NCBI RefSeq assembly: GCF_020511115.1
Contig: NZ_JAJAVH010000003.1
Location: 1 to 41,364 of the forward strand
Source of the DNA: Luteimonas panaciterrae
GTDB taxonomy: Bacteria; Pseudomonadota; Gammaproteobacteria; Xanthomonadales; Xanthomonadaceae
Reading direction: 5' to 3'
DNA length: 41,364 nt
The translations under genes and the position numbers were made by a program. The notes under the pieces were generated by a model, which saw nothing but the letters and a program-made list of their open reading frames with translations, did not search any database and was not told where the DNA came from. Shown piece by piece: positions 34,041-41,364 of this stretch (position 1 is its first letter; each line of letters opens with the position of its first letter).

Positions 34041-34999
34041 GCAAGTCGGTCGGCATCGTCGGTGCGCGCGGCCATACCGGCGCGGAACTGATCCGGTTGA
34101 TCGCGGGGCATCCACACTTCGACCTCGCCTTCGTGTCGTCGCGGGAACTCGACGGACAACCGGTCTCGGCGCATGTGGCCGAATATCGCGGCGATCTGCG
34201 CTACAGCGCACCCGCGCACAAAACTTTGCCGACGCTGGGTGCGGATGCCGTGGTCTTGGCGCTACCCAACGGCAAGGCCGGCGATTGCGTGGCGGCCTTC
34301 GATGCTGCGGGTGCCGGTCATGCTGATTCGGGGCCTGTGATCGTCGATCTTTCCGCTGATTACCGCTTCGACGATGCCTGGTACTACGGATTGCCGGAAC
34401 TGACGCGCGACCGCTACGCGGGACAGAAGCGCATCAGCAATCCAGGCTGTTATGCCAGCGCGATGCAACTCGCCATCGCGCCGATGCTGGAACTGATCGA
34501 CGGTCCGGTGCAGTGCTTCGGTGTTTCCGGCTACTCCGGTGCCGGCACCACCCCGTCGGATCGCAATGATCCCGATAAGCTGCGCGACAACCTGATGCCG
34601 TATTCGCTGGCCGATCACATGCACGAGCGCGAAGTGACGCGCCAGCTCGGGCGCCCGGTCGAGTTCATGCCGCATGTCGCGCCGCATTTCCGTGGGCTGA
34701 CGATCACGGCCAACCTGCATCTGCGCGAAGAAGTAACGCTGGAAGACGCCAAGGCGCGTTATGTCGCGCACTACGCCGACGAACCGCTGGTGCAGGTGAG
34801 TGATCGCGCACCTTGGGTCAGCGAGATCGCCAACAAGCATGGCGTCGAGATCGGCGGCTTCACGCTGTCGCCGGACGGGCGCCGTCTGGTGGTCGTCTCC
34901 ACACTCGACAACCTGCTCAAGGGCGCCGCGACGCAGGCGATGCAGAATCTCAACCTGGCCTTCGGCTTCAACGAATTTGAGGGCATTCCCGATGTCTGA
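34037..34999 (+). CDS. argC: N-acetyl-gamma-glutamyl-phosphate reductase
   Basis: Reduces acetylglutamyl phosphate to the semialdehyde with NADPH. It has 320 residues. The NADP-binding start is [16 protein letters not shown], the catalytic cysteine is in [15 protein letters not shown], and [14 protein letters not shown] and [12 protein letters not shown] form the active-site region. It starts in an ATGA overlap with the GNAT gene and overlaps argH by 8 bases. No argD aminotransferase, which performs the next step, is in this window. Confidence 0.96.
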   Translation: MSKSVGIVGARGHTGAELIRLIAGHPHFDLAFVSSRELDGQPVSAHVAEYRGDLRYSAPAHKTLPTLGADAVVLALPNGKAGDCVAAFDAAGAGHADSGPVIVDLSADYRFDDAWYYGLPELTRDRYAGQKRISNPGCYASAMQLAIAPMLELIDGPVQCFGVSGYSGAGTTPSDRNDPDKLRDNLMPYSLADHMHEREVTRQLGRPVEFMPHVAPHFRGLTITANLHLREEVTLEDAKARYVAHYADEPLVQVSDRAPWVSEIANKHGVEIGGFTLSPDGRRLVVVSTLDNLLKGAATQAMQNLNLAFGFNEFEGIPDV

Positions 35000-36299
35000 T
35001 CTGCTATGGCAAAAACCCGGCGTCACCGTCGATGCGGAAATCCAGGCATTCCTGGCCGGCGACGACGTGCTGCTCGACCGTGAGTTCTTCCTGCACGACA
35101 TCGTGGCGAGCAAGGCGCACGCAGAAGGGCTGCAGCGTATCGGTATCCTGTCCGAGGACGAGCTTGGCGCGCTGTCACTGGAACTCGATGCGCTGGCGGC
35201 GGACTTTCGCAGCGGCGCCTTCGAGCTCGACGCGCGTTACGAAGATGGCCACAGCGCGATCGAGGCGCGCCTGACCGAGCGATTGGGCGATGCCGGCCGT
35301 CGCATCCACACCGGCCGCAGTCGCAATGATCAGATCCTCGTCGCCACTCGGCTCTGGCTGAAGGAAAAGCTGGCGCGCATCGATGCCTTGTGCATCGAAG
35401 TGGCCGGCATCGCGCTCGCGCGCGCGCAGGCGGAAGCCGACGTGCCGCTGCCTGGCTATACCCATCTGCAACGTGCCGTGGTGTCTTCGCTGGGCATGTG
35501 GTGGGCCGGCTGGGCCGAGGCCTACATCGACAACGCGCGCCGCGCGCGCGATACGCACGCCTGGATCGACGCCAATCCGCTCGGTACCGCGGCCGGCTAC
35601 GGCGTGAACCTGCCGCTCGCGCGCGATGAGGTCACGGAAGCGCTCGGCTTCGCGCGTTTGCAGGTCTCGCCGCTCTACGCGCAGCTCTCGCGTGGAAAGT
35701 TCGAGATGGCGGCGATCGAGGCGCTCGGCAGTGCCACGCTCGATCTGCGCCGGCTGGCGTGGGATCTCAGTCTGTTCACCGCCGCCGAATTCGGTTTCGT
35801 GAAGTTGCCTCCGCAATACACCACCGGCAGTTCGATCATGCCGAACAAGCGCAATCCCGACGTGGTCGAACTGATGCGTGGCAGCCATGCCAGCGTCGCT
35901 GCCGCGCGCAGCGAGATCGAGCACCTGCTGTCACTGCCGTCCGGCTATCACCGCGATCTGCAGACGAGCAAGGGCGCGCTGTTCCACGCTTTCGGCAAGG
36001 GCGTACCGGCGCTGGCGCTGCTGCCGGACCTGCTGCGCAATCTGGAGTGGAACCAGCAGCGGATGCAAGCGGCGATCGAGCCGTCGATGTACGCCACCGA
36101 TCTGGCGATCGATCTGGCGAAGCAGGGCGTACCGTTCCGGGATGCCTACAAACAGGCCGCCGATCCGCAGCGCTGGGCGGGCGGCGATCCCGCGGCCAGC
36201 CTCGCGGCGCGTATTTCGCCGGGTGCGGCTGGTGACTTGCGTCTGGACGTGCTGCGCGCGCGTCTGGATGAACTCATCGAAACGAAGCAGGACGCATGA
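34992..36299 (+). CDS. argH: Argininosuccinate lyase
   Basis: Splits argininosuccinate into arginine and fumarate. It has 435 residues. It belongs to the fumarase/aspartase superfamily: [16 protein letters not shown], the [15 protein letters not shown] histidine segment, and the signature loop [19 protein letters not shown] with the catalytic serine. The N-terminus [10 protein letters not shown] is typical. ATG 34992 overlaps the end of argC by 8 bases and the stop overlaps the proB start (ATGA), consistent with strict co-translation. Confidence 0.96.
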   Translation: MSDLLWQKPGVTVDAEIQAFLAGDDVLLDREFFLHDIVASKAHAEGLQRIGILSEDELGALSLELDALAADFRSGAFELDARYEDGHSAIEARLTERLGDAGRRIHTGRSRNDQILVATRLWLKEKLARIDALCIEVAGIALARAQAEADVPLPGYTHLQRAVVSSLGMWWAGWAEAYIDNARRARDTHAWIDANPLGTAAGYGVNLPLARDEVTEALGFARLQVSPLYAQLSRGKFEMAAIEALGSATLDLRRLAWDLSLFTAAEFGFVKLPPQYTTGSSIMPNKRNPDVVELMRGSHASVAAARSEIEHLLSLPSGYHRDLQTSKGALFHAFGKGVPALALLPDLLRNLEWNQQRMQAAIEPSMYATDLAIDLAKQGVPFRDAYKQAADPQRWAGGDPAASLAARISPGAAGDLRLDVLRARLDELIETKQDA

Positions 36300-37429
36300 G
36301 CGGTTTCACCGAACAACAACTGCCGCCCTGGCGACGCGCCGTGCTCAAGGTGGGCAGCAGCTTGCTGGCTGCCAACGGCGGTGGGTTGTCGCCGCATTAC
36401 GCCGAGGCGATCGCGGGGTTCGTAGCTGCAAGCCATCGCGCGGGCCGCGAGGTGGTGATTGTTTCTTCCGGGGCGGTGGCCGCGGGACGTGCGATCGCGC
36501 ATCGGCAGCCGGCGCCGGGCGCGGCGATGGCCGAGCGTCAGGCGTTGGCCGCGCTCGGGCAGGCGCAGCTGATGGGTTTCTGGCAAGGATTCTTCGACCG
36601 CCCCGTGGCGCAGGTGCTGTTGACGCACGATGACCTGCGCAATCGCCGCCGTTATTTGAATGCGCGTGCCACGCTGGGCGAACTGTTGCGTCGATCGGCG
36701 CTGCCGATCGTCAACGAGAACGACACGGTCTCCGTCGACGAATTGAAACTCGGCGACAACGACACGCTCGCGGCGATCGTCGCCGCGCTCGTGGATGCGG
36801 AAGTGCTGTTCATCGCCACGGACATCGACGGCCTCTACGATGCCGATCCGCGTACCGATCGCAATGCCAAGCCGGTCGAGGTCGTTGCGCAACTCAGCGC
36901 ATCGCTGCTGGCCGTCGCGGGCGGAGCGGGCAGTTCCGTGGGAACCGGCGGCATGCGCACCAAGCTGGAAGCGGCGCAACGCGCGGCGGCGGCCGGTGTG
37001 GCGACGGTGCTGTTCAACGGCACGCGCGCGGACGTGCTCGAAGGCCTGGCGCGCGATCGCCTGACCGGCACACGCATCCACGCCGCGCGCAGCCGCCTGG
37101 CCGCGCGCAAGCACTGGCTGCAGAACGCGCCTGCCGAACCCGGTGGCATCTTCGTCGATGATGGCGCCGCGCATGCGGTGATCGAGAAAGGCGCGTCGCT
37201 GCTGCCCGGTGGCGTCCTGGATGCCCAGGGCGATTTCCGCCGTGGCGACATGGTAGAGGTGCGTTGGCGCAACGAACGTGGCGAGCAGCGCATCGCACGC
37301 GGCGTGAGCCAGTATTCCGCGGCCGATATCCGCCGCATCGCGCGCCGCCATTCGCGCGACATCGAGGCGACATTGGGGTACAACTACGGCGAGACGATCA
37401 TCCATCGCGACGATCTGACGCTTTTGTAG
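36296..37429 (+). CDS. proB: Glutamate 5-kinase
   Basis: The first enzyme of proline synthesis. It has 377 residues, with an N-terminal amino-acid kinase domain ([58 protein letters not shown] and [16 protein letters not shown]) and a C-terminal PUA domain (about 285-370, [25 protein letters not shown]). It overlaps argH by four bases and is followed by proA after 47, so proline and arginine synthesis, which share glutamate, are expressed together. Confidence 0.96.
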   Translation: MSGFTEQQLPPWRRAVLKVGSSLLAANGGGLSPHYAEAIAGFVAASHRAGREVVIVSSGAVAAGRAIAHRQPAPGAAMAERQALAALGQAQLMGFWQGFFDRPVAQVLLTHDDLRNRRRYLNARATLGELLRRSALPIVNENDTVSVDELKLGDNDTLAAIVAALVDAEVLFIATDIDGLYDADPRTDRNAKPVEVVAQLSASLLAVAGGAGSSVGTGGMRTKLEAAQRAAAAGVATVLFNGTRADVLEGLARDRLTGTRIHAARSRLAARKHWLQNAPAEPGGIFVDDGAAHAVIEKGASLLPGGVLDAQGDFRRGDMVEVRWRNERGEQRIARGVSQYSAADIRRIARRHSRDIEATLGYNYGETIIHRDDLTLL

Positions 37430-37476
37430 GCTTCTTCCGCGAAAGGTGGATGGGTGAACGTTCGAGAGACACAGTC

Positions 37477-38730
37477 ATGAGCGACATCAAGTCACAAGCC
37501 ATCGCGTGTCGTGACGCCGCGCAAGCCGTCGCGCAGCTGTCCACGGACGACAAGAACGCCCTGTTGCGGGCGATGGCCGCCGCGCTCGAGGCCGACGAGG
37601 CTGCGATCCTCGCAGCCAATGCGCGTGATCTCGCGGCCGCGACGGAGAAGGGCATCACTGGCGCGATGCTTGACCGCCTGAAGCTGGATCCAAAACGCCT
37701 CGCCGGCATCGCCCAGGCGTTGCGCGAAGTGGCCGAGTTGCCCGATCCGGTCGGATTGATCACGCGCCGCGACACTCGTCCGAACGGCATCGGCATCGAG
37801 CGCGTGCGCGTGCCGTTGGGCGTGGTGGTGATGATCTACGAGGCGCGCCCCAACGTCACCGCGGACGCCGCAGCGTTGTGCCTGAAGGCGGGCAACGGCG
37901 TGATCCTGCGTGGCGGCAGTGAGGCCATCCATTCCAACACCGCGATCGCCACGGCACTGAAGCGGGCGCTGCGCGAGGCGGGAGTGCCGGATGCCGCGCT
38001 GACGCTGGTCGAGGATCTGAGCCGCGAGACGATGCTGGAACTGCTGCAACTCAACGATATCGTCGACCTCGCCATCCCGCGCGGAGGCGAGGGGTTGATT
38101 CGTTTCGTGGCCGAGCATGCGCGCGTGCCGGTGATCAAGCATTACAAGGGTGTCTGTCATCTGTTCGTGGATGCGAGCGCCGATCAGGAGCTTGCGTTGC
38201 GCCTGCTGCTCGACGGCAAGGTGTCGCGACCGGGGGTGTGCAATGCGCTCGAGACGTTGCTGGTGCATGTCGATATCGCCGCCGATTTCCTGCCGAAGGC
38301 GGCGGCGATGCTGCGCGAGCATGGGGTGGAACTGCGCGGCGACGAACGCACACAGGCCGCGATCGAAGGCATCAAACCCGCCAGCGATGACGATTACGCG
38401 GCCGAATTCCTCGATCTGATCATCGCGGTGCGGGTGGTCGATTCGCTGGACGAGGCCATCGCGCACATCCGCCGCTTCGGCTCTGACCACACCGAGGTCA
38501 TCGCCACGCGCGATGAGGCCAATGCCGAGAAGTTCGTGCAGTCGCTGCGTGCCGCGGTGGTGATGGTCAATGCCTCGTCGCGTTTTTCCGACGGCGGCGA
38601 ACTCGGCCTGGGGGCCGAGATCGGAATCTCCACCACGCGCCTGCATGCCTACGGGCCGATGGGCGCGGAGTCGCTGACGGTGGAACGCTTCGTCGTGCGC
38701 GGTACGGGACAGACGCGCAACCTGCCTTAG
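37477..38730 (+). CDS. proA: Glutamate-5-semialdehyde dehydrogenase (gamma-glutamyl phosphate reductase)
   Basis: Reduces gamma-glutamyl phosphate, the proB product. It has 417 residues, of the aldehyde dehydrogenase fold. Visible motifs are [45 protein letters not shown] and the catalytic cysteine in [14 protein letters not shown]. The C-terminal [25 protein letters not shown] is diagnostic. ATG 37477 gives the family start. It is the last gene of the arg/pro cluster. Confidence 0.96.
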   Translation: MSDIKSQAIACRDAAQAVAQLSTDDKNALLRAMAAALEADEAAILAANARDLAAATEKGITGAMLDRLKLDPKRLAGIAQALREVAELPDPVGLITRRDTRPNGIGIERVRVPLGVVVMIYEARPNVTADAAALCLKAGNGVILRGGSEAIHSNTAIATALKRALREAGVPDAALTLVEDLSRETMLELLQLNDIVDLAIPRGGEGLIRFVAEHARVPVIKHYKGVCHLFVDASADQELALRLLLDGKVSRPGVCNALETLLVHVDIAADFLPKAAAMLREHGVELRGDERTQAAIEGIKPASDDDYAAEFLDLIIAVRVVDSLDEAIAHIRRFGSDHTEVIATRDEANAEKFVQSLRAAVVMVNASSRFSDGGELGLGAEIGISTTRLHAYGPMGAESLTVERFVVRGTGQTRNLP

Positions 38731-38814
38731 CGGGCATGCGGATATGCCATTCGTCACTGTGAAGCCCGGCGGCATGTGACATACAGTCGGCGCTTCCCTT
38801 CGGGAGGCACCTCC

Positions 38815-40731
38815 ATGCGCGTTGCATCGATTCGTTGGCTGGTTCCCGCGTTGGCCGTCCTGCTCTCGGGCATGGCCTTTTCGCAGACCCCGCCGATGAC
38901 GCCGGACATCACCGGCAAGAAGTTCGTCACCCCCACAAGCAGCTACGATTACGACAAGCGCGAGGTGATGATCCCGATGCGCGACGGCGTGAAGCTGCAC
39001 ACCGTGATCGTGGTGCCGAAGGGTGCGCGCAACGCGCCGATCCTGCTGACGCGCACGCCTTACGACGCCAGCGGGCGAGCCAGCCGCATGGATTCGCCGC
39101 GTATGATCGATGTGCTGCCGCAGGGTGACGAAGTGTTCGTGCAAGCGGGTTACATCCGCGTGTTCCAGGACATTCGCGGCAAGTACGGCTCGGAAGGCGA
39201 CTACGTGGTGACGCGTCCACTGCGCGGACCGCTCAACAACACCAAGGTCGACCACGCCACGGATGCCTGGGACACCATTGATTGGCTGGTGAAACACCTG
39301 CCCGAGTCCAATGGCCGCGTCGGCATGATCGGATCGTCGTACGAAGGCTTCACCGTGGTGATGGCACTGGTCGACCCGCATCCGGCGTTGAAGGTGGCGG
39401 CGCCGGAAAGCCCGATGATCGATGGCTGGATGGGCGACGACTGGTTCAACTACGGCGCCTTCCGGCAGGTGAATTTCGGTTACTTCACCGGACAGACGTC
39501 GGCGCGCGGCAAGGGCGCATCGATCGTCAATTCGGCTTACGACGATTACACCAATCTGCTGCGCGCTGGCTCCGCCGGTGCCTATGCGAAAGCGAATGGG
39601 CTTGATCAGTTGCCGTACTGGCTCAAGATCAGCGAACACCCGAGCTATGACGCCTTCTGGCAGGAACAAGCGCTCGACAAGGTGATGGCGCGCACGCCGC
39701 TCAAGGTGCCCACGATGTGGCTGCAAGGCCTGTGGGACCAGGAGGACATGTGGGGAGCGATCCACAGCTACGCGGCGATGGAGCCGCGCGACAGCGGCAA
39801 CAATCTCAATTATCTGGTGATGGGGCCCTGGCGTCACAGTCAGGTGAACTACGACGCTTCGTCGCTGGGTGCGCTGAAGTGGAACGGCGATACCGCGCTG
39901 CAGTTCCGCCGCGACGTGCTCAAGCCGTTCTTCGATCAGTATCTCGTCGAGGGCGCACCCAAAGCCGATACGCCGCCGGTGTTCATCTACAACACGGGCG
40001 AGAATCATTGGGATCGCTACACGGCGTGGCCACGCAGTTGCGAGCAAGGTTGTGGCGCGCAACCGAAACCACTGTACCTGCTTGCCGGCGGCAAACTGTC
40101 GTTCGACGCGCCAGTGGCGGGACAGGCCGAATACGACGAATATGTTTCCGATCCCGCCAAGCCGGTGCCGTTCGCGCAGCGGCCGGTGCGCTTCAGCGAT
40201 CGCGACATGTGGACGACTTGGTTGGTGCAGGATCAGCGCTTCGTCGACGGCCGTACCGACGTGCTCACCTTCGTCAGCGAGCCGCTGACAGCGCCGCTGC
40301 GTATTGGCGGTGCGCCGCAGGTGAATTTGCAGGCCTCCACCAGCGGCAGTGACAGCGACTGGATCGTGAAGCTGATCGACGTCTATCCCGATCAGGTGGC
40401 CTCGAGCCCGGCGATGGGCGGATACGAACTGGCAGTCTCGCTGGCGATCTTCCGCGGCCGCTATCGCGAGAGTTTCGAGAAGCCGCAGGCGATCGCCTCC
40501 AACCAGACGCTGCTCTATCGCTTCGGACTGCCAACGGCCAACCACGTCTTCCTGCCGGGGCATCGCGTCATGGTGCAGGTGCAGTCGACTCTGTTCCCGT
40601 TGTACGACCGCAACCCGCAGACCTTTGTGCCGAACATCTTCTTTGCCAGGCCGGAGGATTATCGGAAGGCGACGCAGCGTGTGTGGCATACGCCGCAGCA
40701 GGCGAGTTTCATTAGTCTGCCGGTTATGTGA
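38815..40731 (+). CDS. Alpha-amino acid ester hydrolase (CocE/NonD family, secreted)
   Basis: A 638-residue serine hydrolase with a signal peptide (about 1-24, AVLLSGMAFSQ). The nucleophile is in MIGSSYEGFTVV (about Ser175), the acid in LWDQEDMWGAIH, and the histidine in GPWRHSQVNYD. The C-terminal jelly-roll domain (about 435-638) is that of X-Pro dipeptidyl-peptidases. Close agreement through MRDGVKLHTVIVVPKGARNA and WMGDDWFNYGAFRQ with Xanthomonas citri enzyme supports the call; that enzyme hydrolyses and synthesises beta-lactam antibiotics with alpha-amino side chains. GGGAGG precedes ATG 38815. It follows proA with its own likely promoter. Confidence 0.88.
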   Translation: MRVASIRWLVPALAVLLSGMAFSQTPPMTPDITGKKFVTPTSSYDYDKREVMIPMRDGVKLHTVIVVPKGARNAPILLTRTPYDASGRASRMDSPRMIDVLPQGDEVFVQAGYIRVFQDIRGKYGSEGDYVVTRPLRGPLNNTKVDHATDAWDTIDWLVKHLPESNGRVGMIGSSYEGFTVVMALVDPHPALKVAAPESPMIDGWMGDDWFNYGAFRQVNFGYFTGQTSARGKGASIVNSAYDDYTNLLRAGSAGAYAKANGLDQLPYWLKISEHPSYDAFWQEQALDKVMARTPLKVPTMWLQGLWDQEDMWGAIHSYAAMEPRDSGNNLNYLVMGPWRHSQVNYDASSLGALKWNGDTALQFRRDVLKPFFDQYLVEGAPKADTPPVFIYNTGENHWDRYTAWPRSCEQGCGAQPKPLYLLAGGKLSFDAPVAGQAEYDEYVSDPAKPVPFAQRPVRFSDRDMWTTWLVQDQRFVDGRTDVLTFVSEPLTAPLRIGGAPQVNLQASTSGSDSDWIVKLIDVYPDQVASSPAMGGYELAVSLAIFRGRYRESFEKPQAIASNQTLLYRFGLPTANHVFLPGHRVMVQVQSTLFPLYDRNPQTFVPNIFFARPEDYRKATQRVWHTPQQASFISLPVM

Positions 40732-40746
40732 ATTGTTTTTGGGGGG

Positions 40747-41228
40747 AGCAAAAGCGTTTCGTCCGCTGCGCGGCCGAGTTCATTTCTTTTGATAAGCGTC
40801 AAAAGAAACGAACCAAAGAAAAACGCTTTCCCCGACAAATCAGCCCCATAGCATCATTGCTACCAGGATTTTTCGACTCGCCATCCACGGCTCGGTCGAA
40901 AAACGGCGCACATCCTGTGCACCGCCCTCCGGGTCTCCAGGGTCTGAGGGTGGTTCGTCTTTAGAAGCGAAAGGCAAAGCTGAAGCCGAGCAAAGCTTTT
41001 TGCTCTTGGCGTCTAAACCTTGCGAGCCATGATTGCCTCTAGACCCGAAGGGCGGCGGGCAGGATGCCCGCCGTTTTCCGACCGAGCCATGGATGGCGAG
41101 TCGGAAAATCCTGGGGCGTTCTCCGCCATGGGATTGCTGTGTCGAGAAAAGCGTTTTTCTTTGGTTCGTTTCTTTTGGGGCTTACCAAAAGAAATGAACT
41201 CGCCCCGAAGGGGCGAAACGCTTCTGCT
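40747..41228. repeat. Composite long palindromic repeat, copy 2
   Basis: This is the same element as at 18818, in the same orientation. The left arm is 40747-40936, the core 40937-41040 and the right arm 41041-41228, so the arms are nearly equal (190 and 188 bases). The left terminus is AGCAAAAGCGTTTCG and the right terminus GAAACGCTTCTGCT. It lacks the 72-base insertion of copy 1. The apparent reading frames in it follow from the repeat. It fills the gap between the ester hydrolase and the partial gene at the window end; nothing else is seen in 40732-41273. Confidence 0.88.
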
Positions 41229-41273
41229 CTTCAACGAAGTTAGGGCCGGATGCCAAAAAAGGCCAGGCGTGAC

Positions 41274-41364
41274 TCAATGCCGCCGCCCACCCTTAACAGC
41301 AGGCGTAAACATCTCCACCGCCAACGAAAACGTCCGCTGCTCATTCGGATGCAGCGCGCCAACC
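41274..41364 (-). CDS. 3' end of an unidentified gene (partial)
   Basis: The minus strand has an open frame entering from the window edge and ending in TGA at 41276-41274, encoding 29 residues that end MFTPAVKGGRRH. The segment VGALHPNEQRTFSLAVEMF resembles the closing beta-strands of sugar epimerase/mutarotase-type proteins (HPxExxxFSxxVE), but the piece is too short for a firm call. Its codon choice is GC-rich at the third position like its neighbours, and the composite repeat follows directly. Confidence 0.45.
   Translation of the reverse strand, partial: VGALHPNEQRTFSLAVEMFTPAVKGGRRH

Noticed and set aside
37492..40689. 1065-residue open frame on the minus strand
   Set aside because: It is antisense to proA and the ester hydrolase, has low-complexity Arg/His-rich sequence with no family motif, and results from GC-rich codon bias.

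Overview
The window is a 41.4 kb stretch of a high-GC gammaproteobacterial chromosome, almost certainly from the Xanthomonadales (a Xanthomonas/Lysobacter/Luteimonas-type organism). The main evidence is the arginine cluster at 28.7-37.4 kb. It has an N-acetylornithine carbamoyltransferase instead of ordinary OTCase, an N-acetylcitrulline-type deacetylase, a fused N-acetylglutamate kinase/synthase, and proB-proA at its 3' end. FimX, PhaR/PhaB, an AlgP-like lysine/alanine tail on DksA, and an alpha-amino acid ester hydrolase fit the same placement. I see no phage, IS transposase, CRISPR array or plasmid genes; this is mostly core genome interrupted by non-coding repeats.

Layout. 0-5 kb: a tRNA-Ala(CGC) gene and rnd on the minus strand; then, on the plus strand, a lipoprotein with a SUMF1/FGE-type domain, a small membrane protein and a membrane-anchored M48 protease. 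5-8.7 kb: phaB and phaR (polyhydroxybutyrate), gluQ (tRNA-Asp queuosine glutamylation) and heat-shock-type htpX. 8.7-12.7 kb: fimX (c-di-GMP receptor for type IV pili), then the divergent pair epmB/efp, a modification enzyme and its substrate. 12.7-18.7 kb: a TMEM175-like channel, mtaD-ubiG-gph (nucleoside salvage, ubiquinone, phosphoglycolate), a degenerate squalene/phytoene-synthase-like protein, an anchored protein of unknown function, and folE2. 18.8-23 kb: a composite palindromic repeat, then an M23 peptidase-pyrC-yidD operon diverging from a DksA that has lost all four zinc-finger cysteines. 23-28.4 kb: two transporters, a secreted twin-CX3C mini-protein, sufE, cysS and a secreted protein. 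28.4-38.7 kb: a candidate arginine leader/attenuator followed by argF'-argG-argE'-argB/A-GNAT-argC-argH-proB-proA, with most junctions overlapping. 38.8-41.4 kb: an alpha-amino acid ester hydrolase, a second copy of the composite palindrome, and the 3' end of a minus-strand gene.

How the genes work together. The arginine genes cover most of glutamate-to-arginine, with the carbamoyl transfer made on N-acetylornithine. proB/proA send the same glutamate precursor to proline. The most interesting regulatory candidate lies just upstream of argF. A short ORF dense in arginine codons is followed by three mutually exclusive pairings ending in a U-tract terminator, the layout of a ribosome-mediated attenuator. 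Other points worth a second look are the heptamer array that contains the gph start codon, the two ~0.5 kb palindromic repeats, the zinc-finger-less DksA lying close to folE2 and an unusual pyrC, and the Cys-rich secreted mini-protein.

Limits: all family calls come from reading motifs by eye. No database search, folding program or codon statistic was run.
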